The notes below the pieces were generated by a model. It did not search any database and was not told where the DNA came from. It worked only from the letters and a program-made list of their open reading frames with translations. The position numbers and the translations under genes were made by a program. From assembly GCF_038397715.1 (NCBI RefSeq), contig NZ_CP151633.1, positions 3,472,001 to 3,536,000 on the forward strand: 64,000 bases of DNA. The letters run 5' to 3'. Positions 29,737-39,472 of this stretch are shown piece by piece. The stretch is from Microbacterium sp. LWO14-1.2 (lineage in GTDB: Bacteria > Actinomycetota > Actinomycetes > Actinomycetales > Microbacteriaceae). Position 1 is the first letter of the stretch, and every line of letters begins with the position of its first letter.

Positions 29737-30668
29737 GCTCCTGTCTCGGGCGGACCCAGCTTCTCCCAGCCCTCGGTGATCACTCGACCGTACAGGAGGT
29801 CGGGGTCGAGGCGACGCAGCTCCTCGGCGAGGCACTCGCGCAGCGTGCGACGGGGAAGGTGCAGGTCGTGGTCGGGCTGGCCGGGCTGCGTGAGCACGGC
29901 GTCGCCCGGCGCAGGGCGCTCGAGCAGGATGTCGCCGGACGCGCGGGTCAGGCGCACCGACTTGATGCCCTCCTGCCACGTGTCGGGGTTCTCGTACGAC
30001 CACTTCACCGGCACGTCGAGTGCCATCTGCAGCCAGGCGGCCAGCAGGGCGGTCGAGGGAGAGGCCGAGGCCCCGCGGACCTCGACGCCCGTCACCTCTT
30101 CGAACGGCGGCTGGTCGAGCACGGCGGCGAGCTGCTCGCGCCAGTGCGTGAGACGCGTCCAGGCGAGGTCGGTGTCGCCGGGCTCATGCGTCTTGCTCAG
30201 CAGTGCAAGGCGGTCGCGCACGTCGGGGGAGGTCGCGGCATCCGTGATCCGGCGTGCAGCGATCTTGCCGAGGGGAGACGTCGCGGGCGACGTCGGTGCC
30301 TCCTCGGGCCACCAGGCCACCACGGGGGCGTCGGGCAGCAGCAGACCGGTGACCAGGCTCTCCTGGTTGCTGGCCGCGGCGCCGTAGGCCCGCAGCACCA
30401 CGACCTCGCTGGCCCCGGCGTCTCCGCCGACGCGGATCTGCGCGTCGAGATGAGCTTCGCCTTCGCCGGTGGTGAGCACGATCACCCGCATGGGGTGCTC
30501 GCGCGACGCGTCGTTCGCCGCGTCGATCGCGGCTTCGGCGATCCCGTTGCGCGCGGAGATCACGAGGGTGAGCACGCGTCCCAGGGCGACGGCGCCGCCG
30601 TCCTCGCGCACCTTGACGAGCTGCTTGGCGACCTGGCTGACGGTCGTGTCGGGAAGGTCGATGATCAC
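29733..30668 (-). CDS. opcA: Glucose-6-phosphate dehydrogenase assembly protein OpcA
   Basis: OpcA-family allosteric or assembly factor for glucose-6-phosphate dehydrogenase in cyanobacteria and actinobacteria. The 311-residue protein starts with M-I-I-D-L-P-D-T-T-V and has the conserved V-V-A-W-W-P block (about residue 106) and a C-terminal R-R-L-D-P-D-L-x-Y-G segment. The GTG start overlaps the zwf stop by 4 bases (GTGA) and its own stop overlaps pgl. Fixed stoichiometry with its partner is the likely benefit. Confidence 0.94.
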   Translation of the reverse strand: MIIDLPDTTVSQVAKQLVKVREDGGAVALGRVLTLVISARNGIAEAAIDAANDASREHPMRVIVLTTGEGEAHLDAQIRVGGDAGASEVVVLRAYGAAASNQESLVTGLLLPDAPVVAWWPEEAPTSPATSPLGKIAARRITDAATSPDVRDRLALLSKTHEPGDTDLAWTRLTHWREQLAAVLDQPPFEEVTGVEVRGASASPSTALLAAWLQMALDVPVKWSYENPDTWQEGIKSVRLTRASGDILLERPAPGDAVLTQPGQPDHDLHLPRRTLRECLAEELRRLDPDLLYGRVITEGWEKLGPPETGA

Positions 30669-32215
30669 GGTCGTCTCCAGACTCGTCCGTCGCGGGCAAG
30701 AAGATCGTCGGCTGAGGCGGGGCCCCACGATCCGGGTGCGTACTGGTCCACAGGGCCGCCCGCGGACGCCCAGTACTTCTCCACCGGGTCGAGAATCTTC
30801 CAGGAGAGCTCGACCTCTTCGTGGCGGGGGAACAGGGGCGGGTCGCCGAGCAGCACGTCGAGGATGAGGCGCTCGTAGGCCTCGGGGCTCGCCTCGGTGA
30901 ACGCGTGGCCGTAGCCGAAGTCCATCGTGACGTCGCGCACGTTGGTGCCGTTGCCGGGAACCTTCGAACCGAAGCGGATCGTGACCCCCTCGTCGGGCTG
31001 CACGCGGATCACGAGCGCGTTCTGACCGAGCTCCGAGGCGTTGGAGCGGCCGAACAGGTGCTCGGGCGCGCGCTTGAACACGACGGCGACCTCGGTCACG
31101 CGGCGACCGAGACGCTTGCCTGTGCGCAGGTAGAACGGCACTCCCGCCCACCGGCGCGTGTCGATCTCGAGCTTGATGGCCGCGTAGGTCTCGGTGGCGG
31201 ACTTCGGGTCCATGCCCTCCTCGTCGAGGAAGCCGGTGACCTGCTCGCCGCCCTGCCATCCGCCCGCATACTGACCGCGGGCGGTCGCGAGCGAGAGGTC
31301 GTCCGGTACGTGCACGGCCGCGAGCACCTTCTCCTTCTCCGCCCGCAGGTGCTCGGCGGAGAGGCTGATCGGCTCCTCCATCGCGGTGAGTGCGAGCAGC
31401 TGGAGGAGGTGGTTCTGGATGACGTCTCGCGCAGCGCCGACGCCGTCGTAGTAGCCGGCGCGGCCGCCCACTCCGATGTCCTCGGCCATGGTGATCTGCA
31501 CGTGGTCGACGTAGTTGCGGTTCCAGATCGGCTCGTACAGCTCGTTGGCGAAGCGCAGCGCCAGGATGTTCTGCACCGTCTCCTTGCCGAGGTAGTGGTC
31601 GATGCGGAAGATCGAGTCCGGAGCGAACGCGACCTCGAGAGCCTCGTTCAGCTCGCGAGCGGACTCCAGATCGTGCCCGAACGGCTTCTCGATCACCACT
31701 CGGCGCCAGTGCTCGGCGTCGTCGGCGTCCGCCCCGACCAGACCGGAGTCCTTGAGCTGCTTCGCGACGAGCGGGAAGTCCTTCGGCGGGATGGACAGGT
31801 AGTAGGCGTGGTTGCCCATCGTGCCGCGCTCGACGTCGAGCTTCTCGACGGTCTCGCGCAGCTTGCGGAACGACTCGGGGTTGTCGAACTCACCCGACAC
31901 GAAGCGGATGCCCTGCAGCAGCTGGGTCCACGTCTCCTCGCGGAAAGGTGTGCGCGCGTGCTGCTTGACGGCGTCGTAGACGACCTGGGCGAAGTCCTGG
32001 TCCTCCCAGTCGCGTCGCGCGAAGCCGACGAGCGCGAAGCCGGGGGGCAGCAGGCCGCGGTTGGCCAGGTCGTACACGGCCGGCATGAGCTTCTTACGGG
32101 ACAGGTCACCCGTGACGCCGAAGATCACGAGGGCGCTGGGCCCGGCGATCCGGTTGAGGCGGCGGTCGTCTGGGTCGCGCAGCGGATTGTGTGCGCGCGA
32201 GATGGGAACGGACAT
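30665..32215 (-). CDS. zwf: Glucose-6-phosphate 1-dehydrogenase
   Basis: NADP-dependent first enzyme of the oxidative pentose phosphate pathway. The 516-residue product has the N-terminal Rossmann motif G-V-T-G-D-L-S-R-K-K (about residue 34) and the substrate/catalytic signature R-I-D-H-Y-L-G-K-E (about residue 210). The C-terminal half is the usual alpha+beta domain. It lies 22 bases after pgi, one of the few real gaps in the operon, and overlaps opcA downstream. Confidence 0.97.
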   Translation of the reverse strand: MSVPISRAHNPLRDPDDRRLNRIAGPSALVIFGVTGDLSRKKLMPAVYDLANRGLLPPGFALVGFARRDWEDQDFAQVVYDAVKQHARTPFREETWTQLLQGIRFVSGEFDNPESFRKLRETVEKLDVERGTMGNHAYYLSIPPKDFPLVAKQLKDSGLVGADADDAEHWRRVVIEKPFGHDLESARELNEALEVAFAPDSIFRIDHYLGKETVQNILALRFANELYEPIWNRNYVDHVQITMAEDIGVGGRAGYYDGVGAARDVIQNHLLQLLALTAMEEPISLSAEHLRAEKEKVLAAVHVPDDLSLATARGQYAGGWQGGEQVTGFLDEEGMDPKSATETYAAIKLEIDTRRWAGVPFYLRTGKRLGRRVTEVAVVFKRAPEHLFGRSNASELGQNALVIRVQPDEGVTIRFGSKVPGNGTNVRDVTMDFGYGHAFTEASPEAYERLILDVLLGDPPLFPRHEEVELSWKILDPVEKYWASAGGPVDQYAPGSWGPASADDLLARDGRVWRRP

Positions 32216-32237
32216 CAGTGGGAGATTCTCCAGGCTG

Positions 32238-33845
32238 TTACTTCTGAGCTGCTTCGAAGAGGGTGAGCACGTCGGCCGACGAATCGGCGATCGTCAGGGT
32301 GACGACCGGACGACCGTGCTCGGCGAGGACACCGGCATCGCCGGCGGCCTGCGCCTCGATGAGCTGACCGAACGTGAACGGACGACCGGGGATCTCGAGG
32401 TCGACGTCGGTGCGCTCCAGGATCTGCAGGTACACGCCCTGAGCGGGACCGCCCTTGTGGTACTGGCCGGTGGAGTGCAGGAAGCGCGGGCCCCAGCCGA
32501 ACGTGGTCGGCCGACCGGAGTCGGCGGCCACGAGTTCACGGAGACCCTGCAGCTGCGGCAGGTCGAGGCGGTTCACGTAGGCCTGGATCGAGACGTAGCC
32601 GTCTTCGGGGAGCCGTGCCCAGAGTGCGTCGAGCACTCCTTCGACGTTCCCCGACACTGCGAGGGCAGGGTCCGATACGCGCACCTCGACGCCGTCCTGC
32701 ACGAAGACCGGAGTCGTCGCTTCGGGGCGGGCGTCGAGCAGACCGCGTGCCGCGACCTTCGCGGATTCCACGTCGGGCTGGTCGAACGGGTTGATCCCCA
32801 GCAGGTGACCGGCGATCGCCGTCGCGTACTCCCACACGATGAACTGCGCACCCAGCGTGCCGCTCACGAGGATCTCGCCCTGATGCCGCTCGCGCAGGTG
32901 GAACTCGGCTGCATCGTCGACGAGTCGCACGATCTGCAGATCCGCGGGCTGCGTGTCGAGCTCGGGTGAGACCGGCAGCAGGACGACGGGAAGGATGCCG
33001 GTGGCGTCCTTCCCGGTCGATTCGGCGATCAGCTGCTCGATCCAGTCAGGCAGACCGTTGATGTGGGTGCCGTCGGTGACGAGGCCGAGCTTGTCGCGGC
33101 GCGGCGACGTCGCGGCGATCGCGGCACCGAGGCGCAGCGCGGGGTTCTCGGCGGAGTCCACCGCGACCTCGAGCAGCGACGCCTCGGCCTCGTTCAGCAG
33201 TTCGTCGATGTCGACGCCGGCGAGACCGGACGGCACGAGTCCGAACGCGGTGAGCGCCGAGTAGCGTCCGCCGACGTTCGGGTCGGCGTTGAACACGTGG
33301 TAGCCCGCCTCACGCGCCGAGGCGTCGAGCGGCGAGCCCGGATCGGTGACCACGACGATGCGCTCGGTCGGGTCGATCCCGAGGTCGCGGAACGCGGCCT
33401 CGAAGGTGCGACGCTGCGAGTCGGTCTCGACCGTCGACCCCGACTTCGACGAGACGACGAGCGCCGTCTGCTCGAGGCCGTCGTCGAGAGCGGCGAGCAC
33501 CTGGCTGGGGGCCGTGGAGTCGAGGATCGTCAGCGGCACGCCGGCGGTCTGCGCGATGACCTCGGGGGCGAGCGACGATCCGCCCATCCCGGCGAGCACG
33601 ATGCGGGTGACACCCCTCGCCTGCAGCTCATCCCGCAGCGCGACGATCTCGGCGACCAGCGGCCGCGAGACCGACACCGCCTCGACCCATCCGAGGCGGA
33701 CGGAGGCCTCGGCCTCTGCAGCGGGGCCCCAGAGGGTCGCGTCGCCGCTCGTGATGCGCGAGGCGACGAGATCGCGGACGAGAGCCGGAACGGTCTCGTC
33801 GATCGCGACACGCGCCGATCCGGACGCGTGGATCGCGAATGTCAT
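32238..33845 (-). CDS. pgi: Glucose-6-phosphate isomerase
   Basis: Interconverts glucose-6-P and fructose-6-P, connecting glycolysis with the pentose phosphate pathway. The 535-residue form is the actinobacterial type that begins M-T-F-A-I-H and carries [11 protein letters not shown] (about residue 84), a sugar-phosphate loop [10 protein letters not shown] (about 130) and H-K-G-G-P near residue 455. The ATG overlaps the tal stop by 4 bases (ATGA). A long upstream in-frame extension exists but only shadows tal. Confidence 0.92.
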   Translation of the reverse strand: MTFAIHASGSARVAIDETVPALVRDLVASRITSGDATLWGPAAEAEASVRLGWVEAVSVSRPLVAEIVALRDELQARGVTRIVLAGMGGSSLAPEVIAQTAGVPLTILDSTAPSQVLAALDDGLEQTALVVSSKSGSTVETDSQRRTFEAAFRDLGIDPTERIVVVTDPGSPLDASAREAGYHVFNADPNVGGRYSALTAFGLVPSGLAGVDIDELLNEAEASLLEVAVDSAENPALRLGAAIAATSPRRDKLGLVTDGTHINGLPDWIEQLIAESTGKDATGILPVVLLPVSPELDTQPADLQIVRLVDDAAEFHLRERHQGEILVSGTLGAQFIVWEYATAIAGHLLGINPFDQPDVESAKVAARGLLDARPEATTPVFVQDGVEVRVSDPALAVSGNVEGVLDALWARLPEDGYVSIQAYVNRLDLPQLQGLRELVAADSGRPTTFGWGPRFLHSTGQYHKGGPAQGVYLQILERTDVDLEIPGRPFTFGQLIEAQAAGDAGVLAEHGRPVVTLTIADSSADVLTLFEAAQK

Positions 33846-34954
33846 CGCTGGGCCTCCAGCGCCTCGGTCACCTGACCGAGGAGGTCGTGCCAAGAATCGA
33901 TGAACTTGGCGACGCCTTCGTCCTCGAGCACCTGGGTGACGTCGGTGAGGTCGACGCCGACGGCGGCGAGCCGGTCGAACACCTCGTGCGCCTCGGCGTA
34001 GCCGCCGGTGATCGTGTCGCCGGTGACGACGCCGTGGTCGAAGGTGGCCTCGAGGGTCTTCTCGGGCATCGTGTTGACGACACCGTTCGCGACCAGCTCG
34101 GTCACGTACAGGGTGTCGGGCAGGCTCGGGTCCTTGACGCCGGTCGATGCCCACAGCGGCCGCTGCAGGTTGCCGCCGAGGTTCAGCAGGTCCTGGGCGC
34201 GCTTCTCGGCGAACTTCTGCTCGAAGAGCTCGTAGGCGAGGCGAGCATTGGCGAGGCCCGCCTTGCTCTTGAGGGCCTTCGCCTCGTCGGTGCCGATCGC
34301 GTCGAGACGCTTGTCGGTCTCGGTGTCGACGCGCGACACGAAGAACGAGGCCACCGAGTGGATGGTCGACAGGTCGAGGCCGGCCTCGTGAGCGCGCTCC
34401 AGACCGGTCAGGTACGCGTCGATGACCTCGGCGTAGCGCTCGAGGCTGAAGATCAGCGTGACGTTGACGCTGATGCCCGAGGCGATGGCCTCGGTGATCG
34501 CCGGGAGGCCGGCCTTGGTCGCCGGGATCTTGACGAGCAGGTTCGGGCGGTCGATCTTCGACCACAGCTGCTTCGCCGAAGCGACCGTGCCCTCGGTGTC
34601 GTGCGCGAGGTCGGGGGAGACCTCGATCGAGACGCGTCCATCGACGTGACCGGACTTCTCCCACACCGGGCGGAACACGTCGAGCGCGTCGGCGACGTCC
34701 TGCGTGGTGGCCGCGAACACGGCATCCTCGGCGCTCGTGCCCGACGCGGCCAGCTCGGTGAGCTGCGCGTCGTAGGACGTGTCGTTCTTGTTCGTGATCG
34801 CGTTGGCGAAGATCGTCGGGTTCGTGGTGACGCCGACGACGTTGCGGCTCTCGATCAGCTCGGCCAGGTTGCCCGACGAGATGCGGGTGCGCGACAGGTC
34901 GTCGAGCCAGATGCTGACGCCGGCGGCTGCGAGGTCTGCGGTGGGGGTGCTCAT
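33842..34954 (-). CDS. tal: Transaldolase
   Basis: Transfers dihydroxyacetone units between sugar phosphates in the non-oxidative pentose phosphate branch. The 370-residue protein has T-T-N-P-T-I-F (about residue 40) and the Schiff-base lysine in L-L-V-K-I-P-A-T (about residue 140), plus [11 protein letters not shown]. This is the long two-stage tal class of actinobacteria. The ATG has a strong AGGAG site 6 bases upstream. It sits 14 bases after tkt. Confidence 0.96.
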   Translation of the reverse strand: MSTPTADLAAAGVSIWLDDLSRTRISSGNLAELIESRNVVGVTTNPTIFANAITNKNDTSYDAQLTELAASGTSAEDAVFAATTQDVADALDVFRPVWEKSGHVDGRVSIEVSPDLAHDTEGTVASAKQLWSKIDRPNLLVKIPATKAGLPAITEAIASGISVNVTLIFSLERYAEVIDAYLTGLERAHEAGLDLSTIHSVASFFVSRVDTETDKRLDAIGTDEAKALKSKAGLANARLAYELFEQKFAEKRAQDLLNLGGNLQRPLWASTGVKDPSLPDTLYVTELVANGVVNTMPEKTLEATFDHGVVTGDTITGGYAEAHEVFDRLAAVGVDLTDVTQVLEDEGVAKFIDSWHDLLGQVTEALEAQR

Positions 34955-34968
34955 GAAATGCTCCTAGA

Positions 34969-37068
34969 TCAGTTGGCGCTGTCGGCCAGGGTCTCGCGGG
35001 CGGCGGCGACGACCGCCTCGGTGGTGATCCCGAACTTCTCGAACAGGGTCTTGTAGTCGGCGGAAGCGCCGAAGTGGTCGATGCCGACCGAACGGCCGCG
35101 GTCGCCGACGATGCTGCGCCAGCTCAGCACGGAGCCGGCCTCGACCGACACGCGAGCGGTCACGCTCTTCGGGAAGACCGACTCACGGTATGCCTCGTCC
35201 TGCTCGTCGAACCACTCCAGCGAGGGGGCGGACACGACGCGTACGCCCACGCCCTCCTTCGCCAGCTCGGCACGGGCGTTGACGGCCAGCTGCACCTCGG
35301 AGCCCGTGGCGACGATGATGACGTCAGGAGTGCCGTTCGGCGCCTCGGCGAGCACGTACGCGCCCTTCGAGACGTTGTCGGCCGAGGCGAGGACATCGCC
35401 GGATGCCGCGCCCTCACCGCGCTCGAACACCGGGATGTTCTGACGGGTCAGGGCGATGCCGGCGGGGCCCTCGTGGCGGCGGAGGATCTCCAGCCACGCA
35501 GCGGCGGTCTCGTTCGCGTCGGCGGGACGCACGAGCGTGAAGTTCGGGATGGCGCGCAGCGTGGCGAGCTGCTCGACCGGCTGGTGGGTGGGGCCGTCCT
35601 CGCCGAGGGCGACGGAGTCGTGGGTCCAGACGAAGATGCTGGGGACGTTCATGAGGGCGGCGAGACGCACCGGCGGGCGCATGTAGTCGCTGAAGATGAG
35701 GAACGTGCCGCCGAACGCACGGGTCGGGCCGTGCAGCACGATGCCGTTGACGATCGCACCCATGGCGTGCTCGCGGATGCCGAAGTGCAGAACGCGTCCG
35801 TACGGGCTGCCCGACCACTCGTGCGTCGACCACTCGGCCGGGATGAAGGACTTCGCGTCTTTGATCGTGGTGAGGTTCGACTCGGCGAGGTCGGCCGATC
35901 CGCCCCAGAGCTCGGGGAGCTCGGCGGCGAGGGCGTTGATGACCTGACCGGATGCCGCGCGGGTCGAGACGTCCTTGCCGCTCTCGAACACGGGGAGGGC
36001 CGAGGCGATGTCGGAGGGGAGCTCCTTGGCCTCGAGGCGGTCGAGCAGCGCTTTGCGCTCGGGGTTCGCGGCGGCCCAGGCGTCGAACGACTCCTGCCAG
36101 GCCGCGCGGGCGTCGGCGGAGCGGGCGGCGAGTCCGCGCGTGTGCTCGATGACGTCGTCGGCGACGACGAAGTTCTGCTCGGGGTCGAACCCGAGGACCT
36201 TCTTCGTGGCGGCGAGCTCGTCGGCGCCGAGCGCCGAGCCGTGGATCTTGCCGCTGTTCTGCTTGCCGGGCGACGGCCAGCCAATGATGGTCTTGAGGAT
36301 GATGAGCGACGGCTTCGAGGTCTCGCCCTTGGCTGCCTCGATCGCCGCGTAGAGCTCGGCGACGTCTTCGACGTACTCGCCGGACTTCTTCCAGTCGACG
36401 GTCTGCACCTGCCACCCGTAGGCCTCGTAGCGCTTCGCGACGTCTTCGGTGAAGGCGACGTTCGTGTCGTCCTCGATCGAGATCTGGTTGGAGTCGTAGA
36501 TCGCGATGAGGTTGCCGAGCTGCTGATGTCCGGCGAGCGAGCCGGCCTCGCTGGTGACGCCCTCCTGCAGGTCGCCGTCACCGGCGATCACGTACACGAA
36601 GTGGTCGAAGGGGCTGGTGCCCTCTGCGGCCTTGGGGTCGAACAGGCCGCGCTCGTAGCGGGAGGCGTACGCGAAGCCGACCGCCGACGCGAGACCCTGA
36701 CCGAGCGGACCCGTGGTGATCTCGACGCCCTTGGTGTGCCCGTACTCGGGGTGGCCGGGGGTGAGCGAGCCCCACGTGCGCAGCGCCTCGAGGTCGCTGA
36801 GCTCCAAGCCGAAGCCACCGAGGTACAGCTGCACGTACTGCGTGAGCGACGAGTGACCCGCGGAGAGGATGAAGCGGTCGCGGCCGAGCCAGTGGGTGTC
36901 GGTCGGGTCGTGACGGAGAACCCGCTGGTACAGCAGGTACGCGGCGGGAGCCAGGCTCATCGCGGTGCCGGGGTGGCCGTTGCCGACCTTCTCCACAGCA
37001 TCCGCAGCCAGCACACGGGCGGTGTCCACCGCGCGCCGATCGATTTCATCCCACTGCAATTCCGACAC
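34969..37068 (-). CDS. tkt: Transketolase
   Basis: Thiamine-diphosphate enzyme moving two-carbon units between sugar phosphates. The 699-residue protein shows G-N-G-H-P-G-T-A-M (about residue 30), the ThDP/Mg motif G-D-G-D-L-Q-E-G (about 165) and [15 protein letters not shown] (about 485). I start at GTG 37068 (V-S-E-L-Q-W), with AGAAGG upstream; TTG 37086 would add six residues. It opens the minus-strand operon tkt–tal–pgi–zwf–opcA–pgl. Confidence 0.96.
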   Translation of the reverse strand: MSELQWDEIDRRAVDTARVLAADAVEKVGNGHPGTAMSLAPAAYLLYQRVLRHDPTDTHWLGRDRFILSAGHSSLTQYVQLYLGGFGLELSDLEALRTWGSLTPGHPEYGHTKGVEITTGPLGQGLASAVGFAYASRYERGLFDPKAAEGTSPFDHFVYVIAGDGDLQEGVTSEAGSLAGHQQLGNLIAIYDSNQISIEDDTNVAFTEDVAKRYEAYGWQVQTVDWKKSGEYVEDVAELYAAIEAAKGETSKPSLIILKTIIGWPSPGKQNSGKIHGSALGADELAATKKVLGFDPEQNFVVADDVIEHTRGLAARSADARAAWQESFDAWAAANPERKALLDRLEAKELPSDIASALPVFESGKDVSTRAASGQVINALAAELPELWGGSADLAESNLTTIKDAKSFIPAEWSTHEWSGSPYGRVLHFGIREHAMGAIVNGIVLHGPTRAFGGTFLIFSDYMRPPVRLAALMNVPSIFVWTHDSVALGEDGPTHQPVEQLATLRAIPNFTLVRPADANETAAAWLEILRRHEGPAGIALTRQNIPVFERGEGAASGDVLASADNVSKGAYVLAEAPNGTPDVIIVATGSEVQLAVNARAELAKEGVGVRVVSAPSLEWFDEQDEAYRESVFPKSVTARVSVEAGSVLSWRSIVGDRGRSVGIDHFGASADYKTLFEKFGITTEAVVAAARETLADSAN

Positions 37069-37170
37069 GGTGAAGCCCTTCTGCAACAGTTCGATAGCGC
37101 CTGGATCGCAGCATCGCGGTCCGCTTCGTCACGGAGATGGTGGATGTGCGCCGGGCGCGCGAGTCCCCCC

Positions 37171-37176
37171 AGCATA
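37171..37176 (-). promoter_or_regulatory. Possible -10 (TATGCT) upstream of tkt
   Basis: Minus-strand TATGCT lies 102 bases before the tkt GTG in the 229-base gap between tkt and the secreted-protein gene. The same gap has a perfect small palindrome, CGCGGG-TAATT-CCCGCG, at 37221–37237 that may end the upstream transcript. Nothing else is recognisable there. Confidence 0.35.
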
Positions 37177-37297
37177 GCGCCGCGGGTCGGCTCGCTTACC
37201 CCCTTTACAACGCTGCATGACGCGGGTAATTCCCGCGCGGGCGGGCGCCGCGTGTCGCTGCTGGGACTGCGGTTCAGAGGCCTCGGAACGTGGTCTC

Positions 37298-38119
37298 TCA
37301 GCAGCCGGGCGCGTCGCGTCGCTCGGTGCAGGTATGGGCCACGAGGGCGGTGCGGGCTTCGAGGACTCGGATGCGCTGCGGGGGTCCGTCGGTGACGACG
37401 TCGCCGGTCACGGGGGTCCATCCGGCACCCAGGTCGACTTCGGCGGCGTAGTGGATGTCTACGTCGGCGAAGAAGACACCGCGCCGTTCGTACACGTGGC
37501 TGGTGGGGGTCGGAGTGAACTGTGCTTGACCGAGCGTCGCCCAGGAGTATCCCGGCGTCGTGAGCGACGCGGTGGTCCCATCGCCGTAGGTGTAGTCATA
37601 AGAGGTCGGAGTGAAACGGACGCTCACCGGGGCGCCGAAGAGCACGCCCGTGACCGTCTGGGGATCGGCTGCGGCGACGAAGTTCGCCGGGAGTCCTGCG
37701 ACAGCGATGTCGCCGGGCTCGGTGTGCGCGCGGATGGATGCCGGAGCGAACCGTGCGATGTCGGACACCGTCACCGCGGGGCGGCCAGGCTGCGGCGGGA
37801 TCGGCGCCGGGCTCGGGGACGGGGACGGCAGCTTCTCGAAGCAGCGTGCGAATCCCCAGTCCACCAGGCAGGCGTCCATCTCGGCGAGCGGGTCACGCTC
37901 GTCGGGCTGCGGTGCGGGTTGTCCGCTAGAGGATCGACGCGCGGGCGGCGGGGAGGCGGGCTGCTGCCTCGTGCCGGAGACCGTCAAAGTCGAGCCGTCG
38001 GTCGATCCGCAGGCGGCCACGACGGCGGCGCTCGTTCCGCATCCTCCGACGCCCGCGCGTACCTGCGGTAGAGCCAGTGAACTGGCTATCAGGATGATGG
38101 ACATTGCTCGGATCAACAA
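37298..38119 (-). CDS. Secreted PKD-like cysteine-rich protein, copy A
   Basis: 273-residue predicted exported protein of unknown function. After an N-terminal signal-like helix (residues 5–20) comes a Pro/Ser-rich spacer, then a PKD-like beta domain (about residues 165–240: Y-D-Y-T-Y-G-D-G-T ... S-H-V-Y). It ends in a conserved tail, D-G-P-P-Q-R-I-R-V-L-E-A-R ... P-G-C. Six cysteines (27, 37, 84, 93, 264, 273) match those in copy B. The TTG start has a good GGAGGA site and overlaps the upstream lipoprotein gene by 7 bases; ATG 38104 is the alternative. Confidence 0.75.
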   Translation of the reverse strand: MLIRAMSIILIASSLALPQVRAGVGGCGTSAAVVAACGSTDGSTLTVSGTRQQPASPPPARRSSSGQPAPQPDERDPLAEMDACLVDWGFARCFEKLPSPSPSPAPIPPQPGRPAVTVSDIARFAPASIRAHTEPGDIAVAGLPANFVAAADPQTVTGVLFGAPVSVRFTPTSYDYTYGDGTTASLTTPGYSWATLGQAQFTPTPTSHVYERRGVFFADVDIHYAAEVDLGAGWTPVTGDVVTDGPPQRIRVLEARTALVAHTCTERRDAPGC

Positions 38120-38670
38120 GGCTCCTCCGATAGCAGTACCAGGTCTGAGATGAGCAGACGTGGAGCTTCAACGACCAGCGATACGCGGATAGCCAATCTC
38201 TCCTGGCGTTCTGTAGGCGTGACGTCATTCCCCGACGCATCGCGGACGCTTGTACCGGTGATGTCCAGGCAGACATCGATCTCGATCTCTGCCGGTCTCT
38301 TTTGAAGGTCGACGCTGTGGCGCTGAACGCTCGCCACCTCTGCTTCGCCTTCGAGGCGCAATCCCTGCTCCTCGACGGAGCGAGCCATATGCAGGTCGTC
38401 CTCCAGCGCAATTCCGGTGAGGTAGCCGATGGCCGAATTCTTGGTGCGTCCTGATCGATCGTCGTTGCCGGCTTCGTTATAGGCGCGGTAGACCTTCTCT
38501 GCTTCCGCGAACGCCTCTTCCTCACTCGCGAAGGCGGCGGTGGGTGTCGGCGTGGGCGCGGGGGATGGATCGCATCCGGCCAGGACGGGCGCCAGCACGA
38601 CCACTGCGGCGGCGGCCAGCGCGGTGATGTGCGACATCCGCCGACCGTTGTGCTCAGCAGCCCGGTGCAT
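38113..38670 (-). CDS. Small lipoprotein, copy A (partner of PKD-like protein A)
   Basis: 185-residue predicted lipoprotein with lipobox L-A-G-C (about residue 33). A Pro/Thr spacer follows, then A-F-A-S-E-E-E-A-F-A and A-E-K-V-Y-R-A-Y-N, and a domain with V-C-L-D-I-T-G-T and L-L-I-S-D. An NTF2-like fold is plausible. A C-terminal Cys ends the protein. ATG 38637 is an alternative start with a shorter signal. Its DNA is visibly less GC-rich at codon third positions than its neighbours. Function unknown; it is a clear paralogue of the lipoprotein at 39466–39999. Confidence 0.72.
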   Translation of the reverse strand: MHRAAEHNGRRMSHITALAAAAVVVLAPVLAGCDPSPAPTPTPTAAFASEEEAFAEAEKVYRAYNEAGNDDRSGRTKNSAIGYLTGIALEDDLHMARSVEEQGLRLEGEAEVASVQRHSVDLQKRPAEIEIDVCLDITGTSVRDASGNDVTPTERQERLAIRVSLVVEAPRLLISDLVLLSEEPC

Positions 38671-39472
38671 CGCGGCGCTCCGTGCAGGTGTGGGCCACGA
38701 GGGCGGTGCGTGCTTCGAGGACGCGGATGCGCTGCGGCGGTCCGTCGGTGCGGACCTCTCCTGTCACGGGCATCCACCCGCCGCCGAGGTCGACCTCGGC
38801 CGTGTAGCGCACGTCCACATCGGCGAAGTAGACGCCGCGCAGGCGATACACGTGGCTGGTGGGGGTCGGCGTGAACTGCGCTTGGCCGAGGTCGGCCCAA
38901 CTTCGTCCGGGAGTCGTGAGCGATGCGGAGGTTCCGTCGCCGTAGGAGTACTCGTACGCGACGGGGGTGAAGCGCGCGAGCACCGGCAGTCCGAGCAGCG
39001 ACCCGGCGACCGTGTGAGTCGAGGCAGCGACCGAGAAGTTCGCGGGAAGGCCAGCGACTCCGATACCGCCGGGCTCGACGGTGGCCGAGGTGACCGGGGG
39101 AGCGAACTGCTGCAGATCGGCGATGGTCACCGTCGGCGCCGCCGGAGCCGGGCCCGGAGTGGGGAGCTCGGCCGTCGGACGGAGGAGGTCGGCGCAGCGG
39201 GTCGTGCCGCCGTCGTCGAGGCACTTCGCCAGCGCGATCGAGCGGGGACTCGGCGTCCGGGGCGCTGAAGGCCCCTCATCACCGGGCGTCGAACGCGAGG
39301 GCGGACTGCCCTGCTTCTGCTGCGTACCGGTGATCGTCAGCCTGGCACCGTCCGTGCTGCTGCAGGCGCCATTGGTGAGGGCTTTCGTGTCACAGCCGGA
39401 CGCCATCGAGACGTGTGATCCGGTGAAGGACCCAGCGAGCAAGAGCAGGGAGACCGCGATCGATGTCAGCAT
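38654..39472 (-). CDS. Secreted PKD-like cysteine-rich protein, copy B
   Basis: 272-residue exported protein paralogous to copy A. Its cysteines are at 27, 37, 84, 93, 263 and 272, the first four at identical positions to copy A. The PKD-like domain (Y-E-Y-S-Y-G-D-G-T at about residues 173–181, then H-V-Y) is intact. The last 30 residues are identical to copy A, and the DNA there is also closely similar. The ATG overlaps the upstream lipoprotein stop by 7 bases, the same geometry as copy A. The signal peptide has a long hydrophobic core but lacks an early basic residue. Role unknown. Confidence 0.75.
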   Translation of the reverse strand: MLTSIAVSLLLLAGSFTGSHVSMASGCDTKALTNGACSSTDGARLTITGTQQKQGSPPSRSTPGDEGPSAPRTPSPRSIALAKCLDDGGTTRCADLLRPTAELPTPGPAPAAPTVTIADLQQFAPPVTSATVEPGGIGVAGLPANFSVAASTHTVAGSLLGLPVLARFTPVAYEYSYGDGTSASLTTPGRSWADLGQAQFTPTPTSHVYRLRGVYFADVDVRYTAEVDLGGGWMPVTGEVRTDGPPQRIRVLEARTALVAHTCTERRDAPGC

